Shown: positions 26,971-34,053 of the stretch, one piece after another
Layout: every line of letters begins with the position of its first letter
Position numbering within the stretch: position 1 is the first letter of the stretch
NCBI GenBank assembly: GCA_024403275.1
Contig: JAKSSD010000001.1
Span: 62,001-126,000 of the forward strand
Source: Lachnospiraceae bacterium
Lineage (GTDB): Bacteria > Bacillota > Clostridia > Lachnospirales > Lachnospiraceae
Length of the DNA: 64,000 bases
Direction: 5' to 3'
The notes under the pieces: generated by a model
What the model was told of the DNA's origin: nothing
What the model saw: the letters and a program-made list of their open reading frames with translations, nothing else
Database searches by the model: none
Translations under genes and position numbers: made by a program

Positions 26971-27579
26971 ATGTCCAGAAGTGATGAAGTTTATAAACCA
27001 GCCATAACTGGTAAAAAGATTCCTATTCTGACATTGGATCATAAATGGCATCGTTTATTTACTCAAATTGATTCAAATTCAGAGATTAAAAAGCTTGAAG
27101 AAGAATTAAATGAATTGCTTAAGCGTCAAGGTAAAGTTAATACTGAGACTAAAGACATCAAAAAGCTTAAAGCTAAATTGATGGAAGATATGAGAACTTC
27201 CAGTATGGAAGGTGAAGGTTCTAATGAAGCCATAATTGAAGAAAATAAGAAACTAATTGATGAATGTAATCAAAAATTAGATTCATATCAGGATGAAATT
27301 CTTGAATTGCCACCTAAAATCAACGAAGTAAATAGTAAACTTATGCTTGCAACAATGGAAGTTTGTTATAATGACATTAAAGAAGGTACTGAAGAAATCA
27401 ATGAAATTTCAGATTGGATTGAAAGCGTAAGAGTAGAACTCAAGAAAAAAGCTATAAGAAAGCAGGAAAAGCAACAAAGAATCCAGGATTTATATTCATA
27501 TATGCATGATATTTTCGGTGCAGATGTTATTGAAATCTTTGACATGAAATATAATCCTGATGAAAATAAGCTTCATTAA
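26971..27579 (+). CDS. Coiled-coil protein of unknown function
   Basis: A soluble 202-residue protein with no signal peptide or membrane segment. The N-terminus reads GKKIPILTLDHKWHRLF, followed by long Glu/Lys-rich helices: about 36-78, 85-110 and 118-180. Heptad-like spacing (LEEELNELLKRQGK; LIDECNQKLDSYQDEI) predicts coiled coils. The end, LYSYMHDIFGADVIEIFDMKY, is more globular. I recognise no named family; similar small coiled-coil proteins are common in Lachnospiraceae. It follows rex by 8 bp, so it is probably cotranscribed, and a strong terminator follows it. AGAGG precedes the ATG. Confidence 0.75.
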   Translation: MSRSDEVYKPAITGKKIPILTLDHKWHRLFTQIDSNSEIKKLEEELNELLKRQGKVNTETKDIKKLKAKLMEDMRTSSMEGEGSNEAIIEENKKLIDECNQKLDSYQDEILELPPKINEVNSKLMLATMEVCYNDIKEGTEEINEISDWIESVRVELKKKAIRKQEKQQRIQDLYSYMHDIFGADVIEIFDMKYNPDENKLH

Positions 27580-27617
27580 ATATTATAGACAAATTTATAA
27601 ATAATCATTAAAATTAT

Positions 27618-27650
27618 AATAAGTACATTCATTTGAATGTACTTATTTTT
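27618..27650 (+). terminator. Strong intrinsic terminator
   Basis: A perfect 14-bp inverted repeat (AATAAGTACATTCA at 27618-27631 with its complement at 27634-27647) has a 2-base centre and a T-rich tail. An outer inverted repeat (AATAATCAT near 27600 and ATGATTATT near 27651) extends the structure. Confidence 0.88.
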
Positions 27651-27669
27651 ATGATTATTAGAGGTTGAA

Positions 27670-29061
27670 ATGGATTTATTTTTTAGCATTATTAATACAT
27701 GGTGGTTTAATGTGTTATTAATGGTTATTTTGTGTGCATTTGAATTGATGTTTTCGGTTTGTTTAAGTCTTGTTGAAGACATTAATGAATCGGATATTGA
27801 AGAGGTTAAGGATTCTTTTAATGAAATTAAATTCAAAAAATTAACCAAATTTATTTCAAATAAAAGAATGTATGAATCTAGATTTCATGCAGCATTAATT
27901 ACTGTAAATATTATAATGCTTGCTCCTTTATATCAAATATTAAGATTAAGTAAGGCTTATATACCTGATAGTGTAATGTTAATCTTCATAATAGGTAGTT
28001 TCTTTGCTTTAATTATATTTCTGTTTTTGAATTATCTATTTTGTTTTTCTTTACCAAGGAAGCTAATTATACATTCATCTTCAATGAATAAGGCTAAACT
28101 TACTTTGGGTTCATTGAAATATTCTGTATTAATGATTCCTTTTGCTGATTTTAGCGATCGTTTATTAGAAATTTTCTTTAAGGTAATCGGAAAGGATCAT
28201 TACAATAACGAAGAAGAAGTTACTGAAGACGATATCCTATCAATGGTACAGGAATCTCAGGATCAAGGTATCTTAGAGGCCGATGAAGCTGAAATGATTA
28301 ATAATATTTTCGAGTTAAATGACCTGGAAGCCAGTGATATTATGACTAATAGAAATAGTATTGTAGCAATTAATGGCGATATGACTTTATCTGAGGTCAT
28401 TAAGATAATGCTTGATGGTTCAAATAGTCGTTATCCAGTATATCTTGATAATCTTGATCATATTATAGGAATTTTAAATCTCAAAGATGCATTAAGATTC
28501 CAGAATTCCAATAAGAATAAAAACGGAGCAATTAAAAGATATCCTCAACTCTTTAGAGAAGCAAGATTTGTTTCTGAAACAAGAAAAGTAGATGATTTGT
28601 TCCATAAAATGCAGGCTGACAAGCTTCAGATGGTTATAGTTATTGATGAATATGGACAGACTAGTGGTTTGTTAACTATGGAAGATATTCTTGAAGAAAT
28701 TGTTGGAAATATTCTTGATGAATATGACGAAGAAGAAACATTTTTTGAGAAAAAAGGTGAAATGACCTATGAAATAGATGGACTTACACCTCTGGAGGAT
28801 TTATCTACACTTTTACATAAAGATTTTGAAAATGATGATTTTGATACAATTAATGGTCTTTTAACTGATAAGCTTGGTCATATTCCTGGTGAAAATGACA
28901 CAGATCCATTGATTATTAATGGATTTTCTTTTGAAATTATGCAGGTTGAAAATCATGTAATTAAAACGGTATTGGTTAAACAGGCAGAAAATGTAAATGA
29001 TTCGTCTGATAGTGTTACAGATATTTCAGAAGCACAAGATGTTGAAAGAACTACTAATTAA
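27670..29061 (+). CDS. CNNM/CorC-type membrane protein with CBS pair
   Basis: The 463-residue protein belongs to the HlyC/CorC (CNNM) family of putative metal-ion transporters. Membrane segments lie at about 10-33, 70-90, 97-125 and possibly 133-150. A CBS pair covers about 215-340: SDIMTNRNSIVAINGDMTL and VIVIDEYGQTSGLLTMEDILEEIVG are its classic blocks. A CorC_HlyC domain follows (YEIDGLTPLEDLSTLL and the INGLLTDKLGHIPG region). The N-terminal CNNM domain is more divergent than the CBS part. Ion efflux, perhaps magnesium, is expected by family. The ATG follows GAGGTTGAA. The promoter of yebC lies in its last codons. Confidence 0.88.
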   Translation: MDLFFSIINTWWFNVLLMVILCAFELMFSVCLSLVEDINESDIEEVKDSFNEIKFKKLTKFISNKRMYESRFHAALITVNIIMLAPLYQILRLSKAYIPDSVMLIFIIGSFFALIIFLFLNYLFCFSLPRKLIIHSSSMNKAKLTLGSLKYSVLMIPFADFSDRLLEIFFKVIGKDHYNNEEEVTEDDILSMVQESQDQGILEADEAEMINNIFELNDLEASDIMTNRNSIVAINGDMTLSEVIKIMLDGSNSRYPVYLDNLDHIIGILNLKDALRFQNSNKNKNGAIKRYPQLFREARFVSETRKVDDLFHKMQADKLQMVIVIDEYGQTSGLLTMEDILEEIVGNILDEYDEEETFFEKKGEMTYEIDGLTPLEDLSTLLHKDFENDDFDTINGLLTDKLGHIPGENDTDPLIINGFSFEIMQVENHVIKTVLVKQAENVNDSSDSVTDISEAQDVERTTN

Positions 29062-29070
29062 TGTTATAAT
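29042..29070 (+). promoter_or_regulatory. Promoter of yebC
   Basis: TTGAAA (29042-29047) and TATAAT (29065-29070) with exactly 17 bp between them. The -35 lies inside the last codons of the CNNM gene. This is one of the best promoter matches in the window. Confidence 0.75.
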
Positions 29071-29104
29071 ATAGTGTTGAATTTTATAATTTAGGAGGAT
29101 TATT

Positions 29105-29836
29105 ATGTCAGGACATTCAAAATTTGCTAACATTAAGCACAAAAAAGAAAAAAATGATGCAGCTAAAGGTAAGATTTTTACTATTATTGGTAGAGAAATC
29201 GCAGTTGCAGTAAAAGAAGGTGGACCTGATCCTGCAAACAATTTTAAACTTGCTACAGTAATTGCAAAGGCTAAAGCTAATAACATGCCTAACGATACAA
29301 TTGACAGAGGAATTAAAAAAGCTGCTGGCGAAGGCTCAAGCGTAAACTATGAAACATGTATTTATGAAGGCTATGGTCCTAATGGTATTGCCATTATCGT
29401 AAAATGTCTTACAGATAACAAGAACAGAACAGCTAGTAATGTTCGTTCTGCATTTACTAAAGGACAGGGTAGTATCGGTACACAGGGTTGCGTATCATAT
29501 ATGTTTGATGAATGTGGTCAGATTATTATTGATAAAGAAGAATGCGATATGGACGCTGATGACCTTATGATGCTTGCATTGGACGCTGGTGCAAATGATT
29601 TCTCAGATGAAGAAGACAGCTTCGAAATTATTACAGATCCAGATGCTCTTCCTGAGGTAGTTAAAGTATTAGAAGAAAATAAAATCCCTATGGCTCAGGC
29701 TGAAGTTACAATGCTTCCTCAGAACTATATTAAGCTTGAGGACGAAACAGCATTAAAGAATTTACAGAGAACTCTTGATCTTCTTGATGACGATGATGAT
29801 GTTCAGAATGTATATACTAACTGGGATGAAGAATAG
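29105..29836 (+). CDS. yebC: YebC/PmpR family protein
   Basis: A 243-residue protein of the YebC/TACO1 family. It begins SGHSKFANIKHKKEKNDAAKGKIFT, and contains IYEGYGPNGIAIIVKCLTDNKNRT and the long acidic C-terminus (LLDDDDDVQNVYTNWDEE). Long described as a transcriptional regulator, the family has more recently been tied to relief of ribosome stalling on difficult sequences; both are family knowledge, not shown here. AGGAGG precedes the ATG and a near-consensus promoter is upstream. metY follows by 10 bp. Confidence 0.96.
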   Translation: MSGHSKFANIKHKKEKNDAAKGKIFTIIGREIAVAVKEGGPDPANNFKLATVIAKAKANNMPNDTIDRGIKKAAGEGSSVNYETCIYEGYGPNGIAIIVKCLTDNKNRTASNVRSAFTKGQGSIGTQGCVSYMFDECGQIIIDKEECDMDADDLMMLALDAGANDFSDEEDSFEIITDPDALPEVVKVLEENKIPMAQAEVTMLPQNYIKLEDETALKNLQRTLDLLDDDDDVQNVYTNWDEE

Positions 29837-29846
29837 AGGTATATAA

Positions 29847-31124
29847 ATGAGTAATTATAAGTTGGAAACAAAATGTATTCAGTCAGGATGGCAGCCATCT
29901 ACTGGTGAAGCACGTGTTCTTCCTATTTATCAGTCAACAACTTTCAAATATGACACATCTGATCAGATGGGCGCTTTGTTTGATTTGGAGGAAAGTGGTT
30001 ATTTTTATACAAGACTTGCTAATCCAACAAATGACTGTGTTGCTAATAAAATCTGTGATTTAGAGGGTGGTTATGCTGCAATGCTTACATCTTCAGGTCA
30101 GGCAGCTAATTTTTATGCAGTATTTAATATTGCAGAAGCTGGAGATCATATTATCATTTCTTCACAGTTATATGGTGGTACATTTAATTTATTGACAACA
30201 ACTATTGCAAAAATGGGTATCGAAACAACAGTAATCGATCCTGATATCGATATAGATGAGCTTCGTAAATGCTTCAAGCCTAATACAAAGTGTGTACTCG
30301 CAGAATCAATTTCAAATCCATCGCTTCATGTACTTGATTTTGATAAATTTGTAACTGCAGCTCATGAAGCAGGAGTTCCTGTTATTGTAGACAATACATT
30401 TCCAACACCAATTAACTGCAGACCATTTGAATATGGCGTTGATATTGTTACACATTCAACAACTAAATATATGGATGGTCACGCAACAGCTGTAGGTGGA
30501 TGTATAGTAGATTCTGGTAATTTTGATTGGATGAAATATCCAGATAAATTCCCTGGACTTTGTAAACCAGATGAATCATATCATGGTGTTGTATTTGCTG
30601 AAAAATTTGGCAAAGCTGGTTATATTACAAAGGCTACAACAACTCTTATGAGAGATTTAGGATCAATCCAGTCTCCACAGAATGCATTTTACTTAAATAT
30701 TGGTCTTGAAACATTAGCTTTAAGAATGGAAAGACATTGTTCAAATGCACTTGCTGTTGCTAAATGGCTTAAGGCTAACGAGAATGTTGCATGGGTTAAT
30801 TATCCAGGTCTTGAGGATGATGAAAATCATGAAAAGGCAATGAAATATATGCCTAAAGGAACTTGTGGTGTAATAACATTTGGAATTAAAGGTGGAAGAG
30901 AAGCATCTGTTAAATTTATGGATTCTCTTAAACTTATTGCAATCGTTACACATGTAGCTGATGCAAGATCTTGCGTTCTTCACCCTGCAAGTCATACTCA
31001 TCGTCAGATGACTGATGAACAGCTTATTGAAGCAGGTGTTAAACCAGATTTAATTAGATTTTCAGTTGGTATTGAGAATGTTGAAGACATCATCGATGAC
31101 TTAAAACAGGCTTTTAATCAATAG
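29847..31124 (+). CDS. metY: O-acetylhomoserine sulfhydrylase-type PLP enzyme
   Basis: The 425-residue enzyme belongs to the Cys/Met metabolism PLP family, MetY branch, which joins sulfide or methanethiol with O-acetyl-homoserine. Family blocks are LPIYQSTTFKYDTSDQM, YTRLANPTNDCVANKI, MLTSSGQAANFYAVFN and the PLP lysine region THSTTKYMDGHATA with Lys207. VADARSCVLHPASHTHRQM and IRFSVGIENVEDI close it. Exact donor specificity cannot be read from sequence; a methionine gamma-lyase is a less likely alternative. No SAM or T-box leader is present. It is 10 bp after yebC. Confidence 0.93.
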   Translation: MSNYKLETKCIQSGWQPSTGEARVLPIYQSTTFKYDTSDQMGALFDLEESGYFYTRLANPTNDCVANKICDLEGGYAAMLTSSGQAANFYAVFNIAEAGDHIIISSQLYGGTFNLLTTTIAKMGIETTVIDPDIDIDELRKCFKPNTKCVLAESISNPSLHVLDFDKFVTAAHEAGVPVIVDNTFPTPINCRPFEYGVDIVTHSTTKYMDGHATAVGGCIVDSGNFDWMKYPDKFPGLCKPDESYHGVVFAEKFGKAGYITKATTTLMRDLGSIQSPQNAFYLNIGLETLALRMERHCSNALAVAKWLKANENVAWVNYPGLEDDENHEKAMKYMPKGTCGVITFGIKGGREASVKFMDSLKLIAIVTHVADARSCVLHPASHTHRQMTDEQLIEAGVKPDLIRFSVGIENVEDIIDDLKQAFNQ

Positions 31125-31132
31125 GAGTATTT

Positions 31133-32077
31133 ATGGATATTCTTGCTATTGTTGTACCATGTTTCAACGAAGAAGAAATGTTACCTATAAGTTCTAAAGA
31201 ATTAAGAGAAAAACTTGCAGAACTTGTTGCTAAGGGGAAGATTTCTGAAGAGTCATTTATTTTATTTGTTGATGACGGCAGTAAAGATAATACATGGGAA
31301 TTAATAGAAAAAGAACATAATGAACACAAAGAAGTATATGGTCTTAAACTTGCAGGAAATGTAGGACATCAATATGCATTGACTGCAGGTTTGATCACTG
31401 CTAAGGAATGTAGTGATGTTACAATCTCTATAGATGCAGATCTTCAGGATGATATTAATGTATTTGAAGAAATGATAGATAAATATCATGCTGGTAATGA
31501 TATTGTATATGGTGTAAGAAATAAAAGAAAAACAGATACAATATTTAAAAGAGCTACTGCACAAGGATTTTATAGACTTATGAATTTCTTTGGTGCTAAA
31601 ACAATTTATAATCATGCAGACTTCAGATTGATGTCAAAAAGAGCTCTTGATCATTTTGCTAATTATGAAGAAGTCAATCTGTATATAAGAGGTATAGTTC
31701 CTTTAATTGGTTATAAAACAGAAAAAGTATTTTATGACCGTAAATCAAGAATTGCAGGTGAGAGCAAATATCCTTTGAAGAAAATGCTTGCTCTTGCTAT
31801 AGAAGGTATTACCTCATTTAGTATAAAACCTATCAGATATATTACTCTTATAGGTTTTATAAGTGTGTTCTGCAGTATTGCTGCATTTATTTATGCTTTG
31901 GTTTCGTATTTCCTCGGAATTGTTGAACCAGGGTGGACATCGCTTATTGTAAGTATATGGTTTCTTGGAGGAGTACAGCTTATCTCTATAGGACTTATTG
32001 GTGAATATATAGGTAAGATTTATCTTGAAGTTAAGAGACGTCCAAGATACAATATCGAGACATTTTTATCAAAATAA
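31133..32077 (+). CDS. GT2 polyprenyl-phosphate glycosyltransferase (GtrB/DPM1-like)
   Basis: A 314-residue enzyme with an N-terminal GT-A domain: AIVVPCFNEEEMLP, LFVDDGSKDNTWELI and the metal-binding SIDADLQDD. Two C-terminal membrane segments (about 228-255 and 265-292) and a basic end (VKRRPRYNIE) are as in GtrB and bacterial dolichol-phosphate mannosyltransferase homologues. It probably moves a sugar from a nucleotide donor to undecaprenyl phosphate at the inner face of the membrane. The GT-C-like protein 35 bp downstream is a plausible next-step partner. TAGGAG precedes the ATG. Confidence 0.93.
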   Translation: MDILAIVVPCFNEEEMLPISSKELREKLAELVAKGKISEESFILFVDDGSKDNTWELIEKEHNEHKEVYGLKLAGNVGHQYALTAGLITAKECSDVTISIDADLQDDINVFEEMIDKYHAGNDIVYGVRNKRKTDTIFKRATAQGFYRLMNFFGAKTIYNHADFRLMSKRALDHFANYEEVNLYIRGIVPLIGYKTEKVFYDRKSRIAGESKYPLKKMLALAIEGITSFSIKPIRYITLIGFISVFCSIAAFIYALVSYFLGIVEPGWTSLIVSIWFLGGVQLISIGLIGEYIGKIYLEVKRRPRYNIETFLSK

Positions 32078-32112
32078 TTGGGGATTTTGACAAGATTGGA
32101 AGGTTACAATTA

Positions 32113-34053
32113 ATGACTACTAAATCAAACATTTATCATTATTTTTCGTATGTGATATATGCATTGGTATTCTTTTGCACAATTGGTTTATACTCCGTAT
32201 CCATTGTAAGAGCTTCAGGAAGTACAGATTATCTTATTCCAATGGTTACAAGATATGGAATTATTATTGCTGCAATCCTAATACTGATATTTGGTTACAG
32301 AGCTTTAATTAAATATTTACCAGATAAATTCAGAATATCGTCAATACCTGATGTATCTAAAATGATTGAAACAGGATTACTTGTTTTAATTATGGTTGTT
32401 ATGACTTTAGTCAGAATGATTTCAGTTGTATCAATGTTCAGTACTGAGGTAAGCTCTGAATATTATGATTTTGCAAGAGGATTAGAGAATTCTCTATCAA
32501 ATACAACTATGCTTGCATATATGTATGGAAATATTTGTAAATTATTATTAAATATTCATCCATCAATATATCCAATTATAGTTTTTAATGCAGTTTTACA
32601 TATACTTATTGTCGGATTTACATACTATACTCTTAAAATTGCTTTAAGAATCAGATATTCGATTATAGCGGTATTGTTACTTGCATTTATGCCTCAGTTT
32701 TCGGCAAGCGTTGTAAATATTAAGCCTGATACATTTTATATGTTCCTTATAGCTCTTTATTTGTTTTTCCTTGTAAAGATTTGTAAGATGAACAAAATGA
32801 AGAAGATAGAAGAAAATTATTGTTTCATTTTCTTTATTCTATTAGGTTTTGGTGGAGGATTTATTGCTTCACTTGATATGTTGGGATTAGTTTTATATTT
32901 AATAACAATTCCATCATTCTGCCTTATTACAAATGAAGATCCCTGGTTGAAAATCCAAAAGAATTGGTTCCAATGTCTTATTTACTCAGGAGCATTTTTT
33001 GCAGGCTTATTCTTATCATTATATTTAATAAATGTTAATGGTTTATTAAACTTTGAGAATGTAATGAACTATGTATTCTCGTTTATTCCTTCAGGCTTAA
33101 ATGTAGATATATTAGTTCCTATGGCAGGAAGACAGGAAGGTATCGCAATTCTGATTTTTGCAGGAATTTCTATTTTTGCCTTTTTAAGAAATGAATATGA
33201 TAAAGGCTTATATTATGTATTAATTATTGATATTGCAGCTGTATTGACATTTGTAAATTTCAATAATAACGATTATGAATTTATCGTTAATTATGCATGG
33301 ATTATGTTAGCAGTTATCGGTTTATTCTCTATTCCAAGTTTTGTTCTTACAAAAGAAGAAAATGAACAGGCTAGAATTAAGAAAAAAGAAAAAGAAAACA
33401 AGAAGCTAATTAAAGATCAGGAACGATTTATTAATAAAGGTGAAGGTAAAGTTATTTCTTTAAATTCAACCGATGAATCTCCAATTGAAAATGTTGAATC
33501 AAAGCCAGTTGAGGATACTAAAACAATTGAAACAAAAGATACAAAACAAAATAAGAAAGAAGATAAAAAGCTTCAGAAGGAGAAGAAACCTAAAAAGAAT
33601 AAGAAGCTTGATCAGTTTGTATTAAATGATAGTAACGAAACTTTGGAGAAGAAAGATAATGAGGTAAATGTATCTGTGGTTGATAAGCTTGATAAAGAAG
33701 TTGTTGAAACTAAGGAAGAAAATCTTGCTCCTGTTACTTTGACTCCAATTAAAGTAGAGCCAGTATATGCAGAACCTGTTGATCCTTCAAAGATTTTGCC
33801 TTCAAGAAAAGAATATAAGACTGCTCATGTATATAAATCCGATGAAGACAAGGCAAGACATGATGAAAATGTTAATAAGCCTATTACATTACAGGATGCT
33901 GAGTTAAAAGGAAAACCAGCTATGATTAAAAATGTTCTTCCTACACCTAAACCACATGTATCAAAAGAGATGAATTTTGATTATGAGTTAAAAGAGGATG
34001 AACTTGACTATGATATTACAGATATAAAGGGTCGCGAGTATTATGACATCTAA
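32113..34053 (+). CDS. GT-C-like multi-pass membrane protein with long charged cytosolic tail
   Basis: The 646-residue protein has about ten membrane segments in its first ~415 residues. The early loop SSEYYDFARGLENS after the third segment recalls the acidic loop of GT-C glycosyltransferases (PMT/GT39 type). I therefore infer transfer of a lipid-linked sugar outside the cell, in partnership with the GT2 gene. The C-terminal ~230 residues are highly charged, first Lys/Glu-rich (RIKKKEKENKKLIKDQE; KKEDKKLQKEKKPKK) and then acidic and Pro-rich, without a domain I know. Such a tail is unusual for GT-C enzymes. Its end overlaps ftsK by 11 bp. Confidence 0.75.
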   Translation: MTTKSNIYHYFSYVIYALVFFCTIGLYSVSIVRASGSTDYLIPMVTRYGIIIAAILILIFGYRALIKYLPDKFRISSIPDVSKMIETGLLVLIMVVMTLVRMISVVSMFSTEVSSEYYDFARGLENSLSNTTMLAYMYGNICKLLLNIHPSIYPIIVFNAVLHILIVGFTYYTLKIALRIRYSIIAVLLLAFMPQFSASVVNIKPDTFYMFLIALYLFFLVKICKMNKMKKIEENYCFIFFILLGFGGGFIASLDMLGLVLYLITIPSFCLITNEDPWLKIQKNWFQCLIYSGAFFAGLFLSLYLINVNGLLNFENVMNYVFSFIPSGLNVDILVPMAGRQEGIAILIFAGISIFAFLRNEYDKGLYYVLIIDIAAVLTFVNFNNNDYEFIVNYAWIMLAVIGLFSIPSFVLTKEENEQARIKKKEKENKKLIKDQERFINKGEGKVISLNSTDESPIENVESKPVEDTKTIETKDTKQNKKEDKKLQKEKKPKKNKKLDQFVLNDSNETLEKKDNEVNVSVVDKLDKEVVETKEENLAPVTLTPIKVEPVYAEPVDPSKILPSRKEYKTAHVYKSDEDKARHDENVNKPITLQDAELKGKPAMIKNVLPTPKPHVSKEMNFDYELKEDELDYDITDIKGREYYDI

